A DNA stretch of 64,000 nucleotides from Cladobotryum mycophilum. Taxonomy: Eukaryota; Ascomycota; Sordariomycetes; Hypocreales; Hypocreaceae. The position numbers and the translations under genes were made by a program. The stretch spans positions 3,038,001 through 3,102,000 of the forward strand of contig JAVFKD010000004.1 of assembly GCA_036429605.1 (NCBI GenBank), given 5' to 3'. The notes below the pieces were generated by a model that saw nothing but the letters and a program-made list of their open reading frames with translations, was not told the DNA's origin and searched no databases. Shown here in pieces: positions 30,755 through 43,642 of this stretch (position 1 is its first letter; each line of letters starts with the position of its first letter).

Positions 30755-33700
30755 ATGTCGCCTTCAACTGTTACCGAGAAGGAAAAACCGAAGAACGATA
30801 ATGCGACAACGGTACCCGACACCAATGATCCATTTCGCCATCTTGAACCAGCCCAGGCAGAGATTCTCAGATGTCAGGTCATTACTCCAGATGTTCCATC
30901 AGGTATCAAGGCCATATACCGATACGCTTCTACCAATGATATTATCATCCTCGTCGTCTCCAGCTTCTGCGCAATTGCCGCAGGTGCTGCCTTGCCCATA
31001 ATGGCTCTCGTCTTTGGCAACCTCCAGGGCATCTTCCAGAACTCAACCAATGGCCAAACCACATACGAGCATTACACCCATGAGCTAACGAGATTTGTCG
31101 TCTACTTCATCTACCTTGGCGTCGGTGTCTTTGTTACTTCATACATTTCCACCGTTGGCTTCATTTACGCCGGTGAGCACATCAGCGCCAAAATTCGTCA
31201 GCATTACCTCGAGAGTTGTCTTCGACAGAATATCGGTTTCTTCGACAATATTGGTGCCGGAGAAATCACTACCCGCATTACCTCGGACACCAATCTCATT
31301 CAAACTGGTATTTCTGAAAAGGTCTCACTGTCTCTCAATGCCATCGCCACTTTTGCCTCCGCGTTTGTTGTTGGTATGATTACGGAATGGAAGCTCACCA
31401 TGATTTTGTTCTTTCCAACCGTTTTCTCTCTGATTCTCGTCTCTGCAATCATATCCTCAATGATGATCGGCCACAACAAGTCCTCCCTTGAGGCCTATGC
31501 AGAGGGTGGTAGTGTAGCCGATGAAGTTTTTGGCTCGATCCGAACCGCTGTCGCCTCAGGTTCACAAGACCGACTTGCCAAGCAGTACGACAAGCATCTC
31601 GACAAGGCAGAATACCATGGGTACCGTGTTGAGAGGCTCACTGGAGGCATGACTGGAGCCATGTTCCTAATCCTTATCCTGGGTTATGGTCTTGCATTCT
31701 GGAGAGGCGCCAGATACCTAGTCGACGGTAAACTGCCTGTCTCAAAGCTGCTTATTGTTCTCATGTCTGTGTTGACGGGAGCTTTCAGTCTTAGCAGCTG
31801 CATACCTCACATGCAAGCTTTTATGACTGCCGTTGCCGCTGCTGCCAAGATCTACAACACTATTGATCGCGTATCACCACTTGATCCAATGGACGACAAG
31901 GGCGAAAAGCTTGATCACCTAGAGGGCCATATTCGTCTCGAAAACATCCAGCACATTTACCCGTCACGACCCGAAAAGGTTGTTATGCACAATGTTTCTC
32001 TCGACATTCCCGCCAGGAAAACCACTGCGCTTGTGGGCGCATCTGGCTCTGGCAAAAGCACTATTATCGGTCTCGTTGAGCGCTTCTATAACCCAATCAG
32101 CGGCACCGTTTATCTCGATGACCATGACATTAGCACCTTGAATATCAAATGGTTACGTCAACAGATGGCACTAGTTAGTCAGGAACCTGTGCTATTTGCG
32201 ACGACAATTTTCGACAACATTCGATACGGTTTGATAGGTACCGCATATGAAAGCGAGAGTGAGGAGAAACAACGAGAATTGGCCGTCTCTGCTGCGAAGA
32301 AAGCAAACGCTCATGAATTCATCTCTGCTCTTCCTCTGGGCTATGAGACGAAGGTTGGCGAACGCGGTTTCCTTCTCTCCGGTGGTCAGAAGCAGCGCAT
32401 CGCAATCGCACGAGCCGTCATTTCAAACCCCAAAAGTAAGTTTCTAGTCTACCCGGTGGAATTTAATTCTAACATGGAATAGTTCTCCTCTTGGATGAAG
32501 CCACATCGGCTCTTGACACAAAGTCCGAAGGTGTTGTTCAAGCTGCGCTCGAAGCCGCATCGGAAGGTCGTACCACTATCATCATCGCCCATCGTCTATC
32601 CACCATCAGGGATGCGGATAACATCATTGTTATGGCAGAAGGTCAAGTCATCGAGCAGGGCACTCATAATCAACTCGTGGAGCAGAAAGGTGCCTATTAC
32701 AAGCTAGTTTCTGCTCAAGCGATGGCTCCATCCGATGGCGAAGAGAGTACGGAAGAAGAGGATACCCTTGATGAGGTGGAAGAATTGCAGAAGAAATTTT
32801 CAAACAAGAAATATTCATACGACATGACTGAGTTAAACGGTGGTGCAGCTGTTGAGCTCTCTCGGACGAGATCGCTGATGCGTGACTCGATAGCCTTGGA
32901 TGGAGACGAGTTACAGGAAGGGCAAGAGTATGGCCTCTGGACTTGTCTCAAGTTCATCTACTCTTTCAACTCCCGGGAATGGCATCTTATGCTCCTTGGC
33001 CTTCTTATCTCTGTCATTTGTGGTGCCGCAGAGCCCGTTATATCCTGTCAGTTACTTGTCTCGCTAAGCCCTCTTCGCTCGCTAACCCCTTGATAGTGTT
33101 TTACGCAAAGCAAGTCCTGATCTTGTCGCGTCCAGTCACCTCTGAAAGCCGACATGGCATTTTGAAAGATTCTGACTTTTGGAGTGCCATGTTCGTGATG
33201 CTAGCCTTTGTTCAGTTTTTTGCCCGCATCGCCCAGGGTGTTCTTTTCGCCGTGTGCTCTCAGCGTCTTGTTCATTTGGTTCGATACCAGGTATTCCGAG
33301 CCATACTTCGACAAGACATTGCCTTTTTTGACAAGGAGGAAAACACTGCTGGCGCTCTGACTACTTTCTTGTCTACCGAGCCCACAAAGCTGGCTGGCCT
33401 GAGTGGTGCTACGCTAGGAACTCTACTAGCAACGATGACAACCGTCTTCACTTCCATCATTTTGTCCATAGCAATCGGTTGGAAGTTAGCCTTGGTGTGC
33501 ACGGCCACCGTTCCTATTCTTCTAGTGTGCGGATTCGCTCGTCTACGAATGCTGGGGCACTTTGAGAAGCGATCCAAGGCCGCATATGCGCTGTCTGCTT
33601 CATACGCCTCCGAGGCCGTCTCCGCAATCCGAACCGTCGCCTCTCTCACGCGAGAGCAGGACGTCTTAGAACAGTATAGCGACTCGCTCGCCGCTCAACA

Positions 33701-34757
33701 GCGCCGCAGTCTAAAGTCAGTTGCCAAATCAAGTCTCTTGTATGGTGGATCTCAGGGCCTCATCTTCTGCTGCATTGCACTGGGCTTCTGGTATGGCGGT
33801 ACCCTTATCGGCAAGGGAGAATACGACCAGTTCCAATTCTTTGTCTGCTTCATGTCGGTCATTCTGGGTGGTCAATCAGCCGGTTCTTTCTTTGCGTATG
33901 CAGCAGATATGAGCCACTCCCAGCTTGCAGCCACTCGCCTAAAAGAACTGCTTGACCGTCAGCCAAAGATTGATGCTTGGTCCAGCGAGGGTGAGAGCGT
34001 CAAGGAGGTCAACGGTGTCATCGAGTTCCGTGATGTGCACTTCCGCTACCCTACCCGCCCACAGCAACCAATTCTCAAGGGCCTCAACTTGAAAATCCAG
34101 CCAGGCCAGTATGTAGCCTTGGTGGGTGCGTCAGGATGCGGTAAAAGCACAACCATATCTCTCTTGGAACGCTTCTATGACACAACTCGGGGTACTGTGC
34201 TCGTCGATGGCAAGGATATTAGTTCTCTCAATCTTAGCGACTACCGCAGCTTCATCGCACTTGTTAGCCAGGAGCCTACACTGTACCAAGGGACTATCAA
34301 GGAAAACATTCTCCTTGGTAGCACCAATGAGGTATCCGACGAAATGATTGAATTTTCATGCCGAGAAGCCAACATCTATGACTTTATCCAATCGCTCCCC
34401 GATGGTTTCAACACCATGGTTGGTAGCAAGGGTACTCTTCTCTCTGGTGGACAGAAACAGCGAATTGCCATCGCTCGCGCCCTGGTTCGTGACCCGAAGA
34501 TCCTTCTCCTCGACGAAGCCACCTCGGCACTCGACTCTGAATCGGAACACGTGGTTCAGGCAGCACTTGACGAGGCCGCCAAGGGAAGAACAACAATTGC
34601 TGTTGCTCATCGTCTGAGCACAGTACAGAAGGCCGATATCATTTACGTTTTTGACCAAGGCCGGATTGTCGAGTCAGGCACGCACTCGGAGCTGATCAAG
34701 CTGAATGGTCGGTACGCAGAGCTGGTTAATTTACAGTCACTGGCAAAGCATGAATAG
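30755..34757 (+). CDS. ABC-B full transporter (MDR/P-glycoprotein type)
   Basis: Exons 30755-32435, 32483-33046 and 33097-34757 (introns 47 and 50 nt) give 1301 residues in the TMD1-NBD1-TMD2-NBD2 order of full-size ABC-B exporters. NBD1 has Walker A GASGSGKST near residue 428, Q-loop VSQEP, signature LSGGQKQRIAIARA and Walker B ILLLDEATSALD. That motif is interrupted by intron 1 just before ILLLD. NBD2 repeats these near residues 1091 (GASGCGKST), 1196 (LSGGQKQ) and ILLLDEATSALDSESE. The linker is acidic (EESTEEEDTLDEVEE). Both ATP sites look complete. Such pumps in the plasma membrane export toxic or own-made hydrophobic compounds, often azoles or secondary metabolites; the substrate here is unknown. 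The start ATG follows a pyrimidine-rich leader. Confidence 0.9.
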
Positions 34758-35167
34758 TCTTGCCTTGTGGGCAGTTGTATATTTAAAATCATTCCTTCAT
34801 TACTCTTTTTTTCTTTCTTCTTTTTTTCATATTCCAATCTTTTCAATCTGTTCTTTCAATATGTTGCATGACGGCTATGTTGTGTTCAAGCCGGCTGGGG
34901 TCATGACTTTCTTCGGTAGACGAGGGTTAATCTTAGAATAAAGTTTTAGTATATTTATTTGCCAGAGCTGGTAGTCCGGGGTTTCATTTTGGTTGGGGAG
35001 CATATTATGTGTTACTGGATTTGATCGGGCTTTCATGATTTTGTGCGAGGGTTGGATAAGCATGATAAGAGGGGATAGCATGAAGAAGCGCATAGGTGCA
35101 GACAATGGGGATAACAATTACAATGACATTTACAAAAAAGAAATGTCTAGAAAATAAAATCAGGATA
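34758..35167. other. Convergent spacer between ABC transporter and DUF3632-like gene
   Basis: 410 nt between two stop codons. A T-rich tract at 34800-34830 follows the ABC stop. No gene is seen. Confidence 0.5.
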
Positions 35168-36266
35168 TCATGAAGTTGTCGATTGTGCGTTGCTTTCAGG
35201 TGCAATTTTGCCAGACGTTGTCAGCTTTGGTGTGTTGTCTTGGTCATCTGAAGCCATGACCCTCTTCATCTCGACTACGGCCTCATCAATCATTTGCAAC
35301 GTCGTTTCGTCTGTAACCCAAGACTTGGCGTCTGTGAAGCCCTTGATCCACGTCTCCCAATCTGTGGGGGTGAGTTTGATGACTCTCTCTGGCGTTTTCC
35401 GTCTCCAATGAACGAGGCGGTGGTTTCGCAGGTTGTGCCACAGCCTTTCGGATCCATATCGCACCCATATGCTGGCTATCCGCAGGGCTACCGAGGGTGG
35501 CGTGGCGTGGGGTCCTATGGGGTCGAGGGCCTGTTGGAAGGCATCGACGGGTAGCTGCGCGTCATACAGGGTGGTTCTCATGTAGTCACTGGCTATGTCG
35601 TCGATTATGCTGAGCTGTGCGAGGAAGGCGGCTAGTCTCTCCCAGCGGAGGGTTGTCACGGGGCCTATGTCATGGCCAATGTTGCCTGAGCAGAGATGCA
35701 GGATTAGTACCGTCAGGCCCCAAAATATGGTCCAAGAGAGGGGGATGGGTGGGAGAACAGATATATATATATATATAAAAAGGAAAGGTTCATGGTGGCT
35801 TACTATAAGATCTCCATACCGAGCTCACGGAATCGTCCTCATAGCCTGGTACGAGCGGCCAAGCGAACCTCCTGAGGTGCACAATCGACTGCCCGCTCAT
35901 CGGGTCCACGACCTGTGCGTTGTAGAGCACGGCGACGAACCGTACGAGCTTGGCCTGCCGCGGCGGTGGGGTGCGCTGGGCGGCCTCGAGGAGGGAGAGG
36001 AAGGTGGTGCGGAGGTGGGGGCTGATGGAGCGCTGGCCGACGAGTTGCCTTGCGGCGAGGAGGAGCATGGTGGTTAGGGATACGGTGACGGAGGAGGTTG
36101 GGTTGTTGACGAGGGAGGTGAGGATTCTGAAATGGGGGGATGATTCTATTTGGTCTGGCTGGTTGCTGTTGCTGTGACCGGCTTCTCTGGCGATGGAGAT
36201 TCTCTCGCGGTAGGCGGCGGTGGATTCATTGTCTCTTATACCGCCTCCGTCGTCGTCGTCGTCCAT
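35168..36266 (-). CDS. DUF3632-like fungal protein of unknown function
   Basis: Exons 36266-35804 and 35685-35168 join across a 118-nt intron (GTAAGC...GCTCAG, phase 1) that contains a (TA)n tract. The product has 326 residues. The start is acidic (MDDDDDGGGIRDNES). Next come MLLLAARQLVG, RQAKLVRFVAVLYNAQ, then W..LRWERLAAFLAQL and a run of helices ending in DWETWIKGFTDAKSWVTDET. This pattern, with resolved helices around 'Q.KLV..V' and 'W..L.AF.A.L', resembles the fungal DUF3632 family. No enzyme motif is visible. A longer open frame upstream of the chosen ATG runs through low-complexity DNA and is not likely coding. Confidence 0.6.
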
Positions 36267-37056
36267 GATGCTTAGATTCGAAAATGTGTATGAGGCTAAT
36301 GAATTAATGAATAAAAAGAGTATGTAGATGAGATGATGACATGAATAACATGTTTTGCCATATATATATACATTAATGTGGATAGATGAGGTGCAAGGGG
36401 GGGGGGGGGGGAACAAAGGGAGAGACTGGTGGCGGGGGGATGGTGGGCTGTTTTTTTTTTGGTGTATTAATTAAATGGATGGATGGGAAAGACTGCAAAT
36501 TCATGGTTGGGGGGTTGCTTTAATTAAATCCGCTGAAACGACAACCTCTTTTTGCTGGGTCTAAAACGTATAGGCATGTGCTCAATAGACCGTGACTTGG
36601 TTCTATGGTGACTATGAATTAATTATTATTTTCTATTATACGGTGCGCATCATTTCACCTAGGCAATAATGAGATTCACTTCATGCTCATCCATGCTACC
36701 GTTTCTGTCACTTTACACTACCTACCTGTTACTACTCACTGTACCATGAGGATCCCTCCCTCTTCCATCTCAGTTACACTTTTGCCAACGTTGGGAAGTA
36801 CTTTACACACCTAGACATACTCCGTACTTGCTTGCTCTTTTATCATTTCCTTGACTAATCTTTTTTAACCGGAAAGCAGAAAGCTGATTTTGTTTTACCA
36901 TCTCACGAGCTCATGTTGCAATCAAACAAAGCCCATGGCAAAGCTCTCCCATTCATGTACGAGCCCCCCCCCCCAAACTCGAACTACTTCCAACTGACGA
37001 GAATGCTCTTGAGCGTTACCAACGACGCACTGCTTCAACAAGAAAACACCCCAAAA
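36267..37056. other. Intergenic, low-complexity, upstream of DUF3632-like gene
   Basis: Contains (TA)n near 36361, a 14-nt G run near 36398-36411, a T run near 36450 and a C run near 36966. No coding sequence is supported. Confidence 0.5.
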
Positions 37057-37142
37057 GCATCGTTGGTCTAGGGGTTAGGATCCAACCCTTCCATTAAAAC
37101 GGATGTGAGGTTGGGGCTCGGGTTCGAGTCCCGAACGATGCA
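37057..37142 (+). tRNA. tRNA-Gly(TCC) with 14-nt intron
   Basis: Acceptor arms GCATCGT and ACGATGC pair perfectly, with discriminator A. The D arm GTCTAGGGGTTAGGAT contains the A box and the T arm TCGGG-TTCGAGT-CCCGA the B box. The anticodon stem CAACC/GGTTG encloses C-T-TCC-A, then an intron at 37094-37107 right after position 37, then A38. Anticodon TCC reads glycine GGA/GGG. The one-base-after-anticodon intron position is canonical for nuclear tRNA genes. Confidence 0.9.
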
Positions 37143-37149
37143 ATCTTTC

Positions 37150-37157
37150 TTTTTTTA
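37150..37157 (+). terminator. RNA polymerase III terminator of tRNA-Gly
   Basis: Eight consecutive T start 8 nt after the tRNA 3' end. Confidence 0.75.
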
Positions 37158-37680
37158 CAATATCTTTTACCATCTTTTTCTTTTCTTCTTTTTCAAGCCC
37201 CTCTTCTCCTTTCTACTCGAGGGAGGTGTCTTTTTTTTTTTGGAGATGGATACATTGGTCAAAAACGCTAAATAATTGATAAAAGAATGCGTGATGACAA
37301 CATATAAAGACCAATTATCAGCTGTGTAAAGATTTATAAAAAGGTCGCTTTGAGGGGCGAGAGAGAGTCAATGCTAGAAGACCACTTGATCCAGCTTCCA
37401 CTCTAATTCCCTTGCAAATTGATTCCAACAAAGAAAAAGAAAGAAAGAAAAAGAAAGAAAAAAGAGAGAAAAAGTCCATGACATGTAGTCTAATCATTGG
37501 CTCCTCATCTTCTTCTTCTTTTCTCTCTTTCGATATAATCAACATATCCCATTGGCATAGATCAACAATACCAACAATGAGAGGGCCTCTTATCCTCAAA
37601 GTCATTACTCTTCCGGGATAGCCAATCAGAAAAAACCGAGTCGCTAGATAGATAGATACTTTCAGAAAGGCTGGCCTTGC
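37158..37680. other. Intergenic, low-complexity
   Basis: Between tRNA-Gly and the regulator gene. It contains an (AAAGAAAG)-type purine tract at about 37430-37470. Open frames on both strands there are composition artefacts. Confidence 0.45.
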
Positions 37681-39491
37681 TCAACCCAGAAAGGCATATG
37701 GCTTATCAAAGCACTCGTCCCACTCCGTCTTGTCGGACGCCCAAAACGTCCTCAACACCTCCAGAGCAGCCAGCAGCGACGCCCCGAGAATGAAACTATC
37801 CTGCACAATAGAAGACAGGTGCTTCTCAACGAGCACCCTCTCGCTCCGCGGCCCGCTCTGGGCGGCAACCCCGCCGACCATCAAGGGCCAAAACACGGTT
37901 ATGGGACGCACGGGATGACCCACGACAGCCTCTAGGAGATGAAACAAGTCGTCGTGGTAGGTCTTCTTGATCTGGGCGCAACGGCAAGTGGTCAACATGC
38001 ACGGCACAGCCAGAGAGGCAAAGACCACCACGGCCGATCGGAAGATTTGCGCAATGAGGGGATACTCTTCCGATTCGGGCCAGCCTTCTGTCAATTCTTC
38101 AATGGATAGGCCGTCAAGACGGAGAAGAAGACTGCATATACTTGATTCCTCGGGGGCTACGGTATCGGTAATTTCCGATACACGCTGCAGTCGAATGCGA
38201 TTTATGCGAATAACCTCAAGATACAACTGTGTGGGACCGAGGAATACTGGACAGAGATTCCATTCATAAAAGGCCACCATAACGTCCAGGTCAAAGTCCA
38301 ACACCTCTGATAACTGATCATCACTGGGGCTGGTAGTATTGGAGAGGCTGAAGATGCTATTACACAACCAAAGAGAGGTTAGGAAAAGCACGAGGGGGGC
38401 GCAAATGTCGTATAGTAACTTACATCATAGTCATGGCTATCGAGTACCTTGCCATAAGGGGTGCATGCATCAGCTGTCGTAGGCCGCCACAGTGTCGCAA
38501 AAGAGTCAAGAAGCCAGCAGCATGAGGGCGCCATTGTGGTTTGCTATACATGTAGAGCTAAACATATGATGAGTTAAGATGTCAAGTAACAGTAAGAGAG
38601 GGTAGTGGTAACATACCGTTGTACCTAGCAGAGCTTGAATGCTCAAGAAAAGGGGGATGACGCTTTTCGAGGAGTGCCAGCGAAGTTCGTCATTCAGATC
38701 CCGCAGGGCAAAACCTATGTGGTGGTGGAACTTGGACCACAAGTGAGAGACGGGGCCAGAATACGCAGGTTGTATATCTAGATTATGCCTCTTAGATGCT
38801 ATCATGATACGGTATCCGAGGATCATGGCAGCGATGCACTGCCTCGCAGATGGAGTCATGCCTTGAAAGACGGGAAATGTCAAGTCGGTGAACTTGGCAG
38901 TCTCTGGAAGCACTTGCCTATGAGCTAGGCCAATCATTGTGAGGCTATTGTCTAAACGGGAAAGACTTTGTTAGATGCGATTAGCATTAGAGGATTGGTA
39001 GGATGGTCGTCATCCCTTGCTGCTAGCTACGATGACTTACAGTTCTGTGCCAGTTTCGCCGCATCCCATTCTTCGGGCCAGGGATCATTGGGTATCGTCA
39101 TGTTCATGTAATACTGCTCCTCCAGCTGGCGCTGTTGAGAGCGCTGACTGGTGATGAAGAATGGCTGGCGTCTTTTGCGTACCAAGGGGCCTTTGCCCTC
39201 TTGCTTCTGTTTCCCATCGCGCTGCTGCTGCTGCTTTTTCTCCCCCTTGTTTGCCTTGCTCCCAATCTCTACAAAGAGAGAGGATGGATCGCTGGCAATC
39301 GTCCTAGACTCGCGCAGTCTGGATACCCTGCCAAGAGGGAGCCAGGTGAGTTGCTTCCCATCACCGTAACCAGTGCAAGCCACACCGGTTGCACGGCAGA
39401 CTTTGCAAGGGGGTGTGGATCCATCGCAGGTCAAGCGACGACGCAGACACTCTATACACTGCAGGCCTGTCTTAGCTGGTTGTGGTGCCAT
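37681..39491 (-). CDS. Zn2Cys6 (fungal binuclear cluster) transcription regulator
   Basis: Exons 39491-39041, 38951-38617, 38557-38424 and 38356-37681 (introns 89, 59 and 67 nt) keep phase and give 531 residues. The N-terminus has the six-Cys cluster CIECLRRRLTCDGSTPPCKV, then CRATGVAC (spacing C2C6C5C2C6C). A Gln/Lys-rich linker (KKQQQQRDGKQKQEGKGP) follows. The rest is helical, with LYMYSKPQWRPHAAGFLTLL and LIAQIFRSAVVVFASLAVP, like the fungal-specific activator region (DUF3468-type) seen after such clusters. It probably acts in the nucleus on CGG-containing sites; target genes are unknown. It is the only regulator within 20 kb of the transporter/oxidoreductase group, but linkage alone does not show control. 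Confidence 0.8.
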
Positions 39492-40965
39492 TTTTATGAG
39501 AATCTGATCACGTATTTCCGAACTGATTTTTTGTTTTTTTGTTTTAGCGTTTCTCCTACGTGCTCAGCCGGGCGGACGCTTGACAGCAAGACGGAGGGGA
39601 TGTAGTCGAGTGACCCTTGACGTCTCGGTGTCTAGAGCTCATCAAGATGCAACTCCGTAAAAGAGGCGGGAGATAGTATGGCAACAGCATGCACACCGTA
39701 CGGTACGGTATGGTACGCCTTTTCAAGGCTGAAGGACTCCCCGAAATGCAAAATAAATGAATAAGTAAAAAGGAATCCCTTTGATAGCGAATCAAGGCGG
39801 GAGAAGTGTTTCAACCGACCACGCCAAATTCACGGTTGCCTGCCTTTCCTAATGGATGTCTGGCAGAAATGTCACCGCCGCCAGCAGCATCAGCGGCAGC
39901 AGCATCAGCAGCACGTGATGATTTATTGGTTGGTTTCGGGGTGCATCGTTCCTACCCGTTGTGTTTTCACTACACCACTCACTACTCACTACTGCCTACT
40001 GCCTACTGCCTACGGAGTGCACTACGGATATCCCTGCCCAACCATATCCTTAGCTTAGTAGTAGTAGTAACCCGTAACCTATAGGCTATAGCGGCCATTC
40101 CATTCAGTTCAAAATTGTGCAAGCACGAGTACTTTTTGATTTGAGGGAGGTACGGGCCGCGCCGTTGTCGCAGCAAACAAACAAAACAAATAATACCTAC
40201 TCTTCAAACCATTTAATGGCCAGCCGCCCCTAAACAAAATCTTCAGTTTGATAGGTACAAGTACATGCGTAGGAGCGGGCACTAAAAATAAAATGTGTTG
40301 CAACTTACAGTAACGTTTTGTAGATAAGCGAAAGTACATACGTAGATTAGTAAGAATTACGGAGTTTGTGCCTTGTAACTTGTACTTTGCTTGTCGTGAC
40401 TGTATTGAGCGAAAGGGTTTTCCTGATTGAGTAGTTCTTGGGAACGGATAATCCTAGTACAAAGTACGGAGCACCCTTCTTTTTTTGTTTGTTCTTACAT
40501 CGGATCTACCGATTGCTTATTCCCTACCACCACCAACACCACCACCAACACCACCCTTTTTGACTCAAGTCTAGCATTGTCTAGGTATGGTAAGCAATCT
40601 AATAAGGTCTCAATAACAGTGTTTTTTGCCTCTGCACAAACGTCAGCTGATTTCATTTTACTTTGTATCATTTGACAAGTGGATTGCTAACAAGTATATC
40701 TAGTACTAGTAGTTTACAGCCCTCGCATAGGGCGGCAACAACTCAAAACAGTTTTCGTATTATTACTTACTTACTTTACCTAGTAAGTTGAAACACACAT
40801 GTTTTGGTGTATTCAGCCACGTTAGACCCCAACAACTTGTTAATACTACCTTGTCATATCGATCTATCAAGTTCCCCCTTCTCCCACGTCAGAAACGTCC
40901 TTTGCAAATAAAAACGTCAAGCGAGAGCCGTTGCCGCATGCGTGTGGCGTCTTGCCAGTAAAACA

Positions 40966-40966
40966 G

Positions 40967-41003
<37 letters not shown>
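40966..41003. repeat. (AC)n followed by (AG)n microsatellite
   Basis: Adjacent dinucleotide tracts that create spurious Thr/His and Arg/Glu open frames. Confidence 0.85.
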
Positions 41004-41426
41004 AACAGATCGCAAGTGCAGCAATCAATCAAAGCCCAGCCATCCATCAAAAGCCCCCCGGGTCTGGATCGCGCCAACAAAAAAAGAAAACACCCCCCCA
41101 CATGCAGCCTCTTTTTCCCAGCTCTCCCATGCACCCGCAAACGCACACGCATGGCCGTTGGGCAGAAGCAGCAGACCGGCAGACCGCAGACCGCAGGGGC
41201 CGCATACATACAGAAGAAACATACGACATACTCGCCTACGAAAATCAGACACACAAAAATTGGTTGCCCCCAAAACCGGCGATCCAGGGCAGCATTGCAG
41301 TGCAACATGTCGTATTTTGTCCAATCGCAAAGCAGACAACGAATATGGTTGCATGCATGCAAATGTTTCTTTCGATATGTTCCGAACAGTGTCAACTGCT
41401 TCCGTCATTTACAGTAGTACAAGTAC

Positions 41427-41450
41427 AAGCAAGCAAGCAAGCAAGCAAGC
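41427..41450. repeat. (AAGC)6 microsatellite
   Basis: Six uninterrupted tetranucleotide units. Confidence 0.85.
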
Positions 41451-41892
41451 CATGAGTGAGTAAAGGTAGATGGATGCAGGATGGTTTTTGACTGCAACAC
41501 CTGATTTTCTTCTGCAAGTCTTGCTTTGCTGTCTGTGCGTTTAGCATCCATCCATGTCACGATGGATTCAACTCACTCACTCAGTTCTGTTGTTATAGGC
41601 TATAGGCTATAGGCTATCCATACCATACCATACCATACCATACCACTTTGATGCGTAATTACATTCCAGGACAGCAGCACACTCTCCATCTGACTCTCGC
41701 CTAAAATAAAATAATCAAACAGGTTTGGTGGAAGAATTAATAGCCTCCCAGTTTAGTCGTTACTCCCCCTTCATAGTATTGCATGCAATGCCTTAGCGCC
41801 ATGCAACAAGACTGCACACTTATCCTGGGCGCTTCGGTTCGCCGCCATTTTCGAGATGCCCGCCTAGAAGGAGATATAAAAATTAAGATGGC

Positions 41893-41911
41893 GGGGGGGG
41901 GGGGGGGGGGG
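41893..41911. repeat. 19-nt G homopolymer
   Basis: Uninterrupted G run. A 19-nt A run follows at 41978-41996. Confidence 0.85.
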
Positions 41912-43120
41912 AGAACTCGCTGCATCATAATCTCAACGGTCCGACAAGCATGTGTGCGCAAGGTAGGTAGACGAGCCAAAAAAAAAAAAAAAAAAACTCC
42001 CTCGTGCACTTCACTCCACTCCAAAATGGATCGATGCATTTTTACAGCTCGGTAGGGATTATGTACATGCAGGACAGGGGAGGGGGCTCCATGTAATGGT
42101 TGTCCATCGTCGTCTGTGTGTGCGTGTGTGTGCGTGTGTGTGCCTCATGCAACTATTCTACTGCTACTACTACTATCTCCATGTTGGATACCTCCCTTAA
42201 GCAGGTAAGCTGTGTGTGTACGGGTGTGCGTGTATGTATGTATGTATGTATGTATCACTGTCATGTCATCAAAACTCCCGCACCCATCATTGAGAAAACA
42301 AATTGAGAAAAGAAGCCCCAAAAAAATAAAAATAAAAATGATGTGTTCATCCTGCACAGGTGGGACATATAGTTACGTCTCACCAAATCATTTTTTGCTT
42401 TTTCTTTTCTTTTTCTTGTCTTTTTTTGTCTTTTTTGTCTTGCAAGTCCATCTCCTCACCGAAAGATTGACGAATAACTAATACACCCACCACCTGCAAA
42501 AAAAGCATCGCTCCACAGGCAGGGCAACAATAAGAAAAGGGATTGGCTTGTGGCAGATTCACTACCACAAGGATCAGGGTTGTACATGTTTTGGGGGTGG
42601 AAAATTTAAATTTACTTACATGCATACATACATACAGACAGTGCTCCGTACATGGCATGTTTACCTAAATTATACCTGTGCTATTAACATGCAGCATCAG
42701 GGATCTCGCCTGACGTAAAACGGCCTGAACCTGCGACCGTTTTAGCCCCCCTCTTTTGTTGCCATCCAAGGTATGTTCAATGTTGCTTCCCACCCCAGTC
42801 AAGTAAACTCCGAGAGGCCAACTCGCAATCCATGCATATACATACATACATACTACATGCATACATACGCAACTCCATGGACGTCTGGTTACCTCCAGGC
42901 CGCCGGCCGTTGCATCGTACATGGTGGATCAAGACTTGGCTCCAGTCCTCACCGACGATTGCCGCTGCAAGTGTCAAAGACAGCACTATTCGTAGACATG
43001 ATGAGAACATGCGCTCATCTTGTATTCTTATTGACATCACGCACAGCCAACGGCAAAACAGCCATGACATGATAATGCAACCTGTGTTTTCATCTATGGA
43101 AATGTCCTTCTCGTACAAAT

Positions 43121-43147
43121 AGTAGTAGTAGTAGTAGTAGTAGTAGC
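43121..43147. repeat. (TAG)n microsatellite
   Basis: About nine trinucleotide units in a non-coding spacer. Confidence 0.85.
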
Positions 43148-43642
43148 TAGGCCACACACACACACGCCGCCTCATCTAATCATGCTTTGGGTATCGACAT
43201 GCATCAAAGCTCCCCGGTTGTCCAAAGGAGGGGGTGGTTAACAAGAAAAAAGTAACAAGGAAGGAGAGATTAAAGAGCATAGACAGCGTGGTCTCATTTC
43301 CGTCGTAGGGCACAAATCACAGCCTTTTGCTGTGCGCAGCCACCAATTCCATCCGCCAACATTCCCCGAGTTAGCCATTACATCCAATCAACCACCACTC
43401 TATAATAAATGTGGCTGAAAGAAAGGGGGGACTCGCTCCGATTTTGCTTTTGCCAAGTATTCATAATCAAAATGTTAATGGAAAAATAAGAAAAAAGTCA
43501 TATACATGCTCGCTCATGATTGTGTGTAGTAAAACATAGCTGGCAGTCTTAATGCTCAAGCAAATGTCAAAGAAATGGAGAGTAGTCCACCACCAAAAAA
43601 AAAAAGGCCAGTGGTATCGAGTTCGTCTTATACTCGAGTCAA

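Larger units (their letters stand above)
39492..43642. other. Long gene-free spacer, microsatellite-rich
   Basis: About 4.15 kb with no gene I can support. It is packed with simple repeats (listed separately), pentamer repeats such as TACCA at about 41612-41645, and repeated CTATAGG. Overlapping open frames at 40889-41463 arise from (AC)n/(AG)n and C-rich tracts in all frames. It is probably a mix of the promoter of the 39.5-kb regulator, the 3' region of the 43.6-kb one and neutral spacer. Confidence 0.5.

Noticed and set aside
41427..41450. Regular repeats as a CRISPR array
   Set aside because: Uninterrupted tetranucleotide units with no spacers; eukaryotic context.
40889..41463. Several overlapping open frames on both strands
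   Set aside because: Created by dinucleotide repeats and C-rich tracts; no consistent protein.
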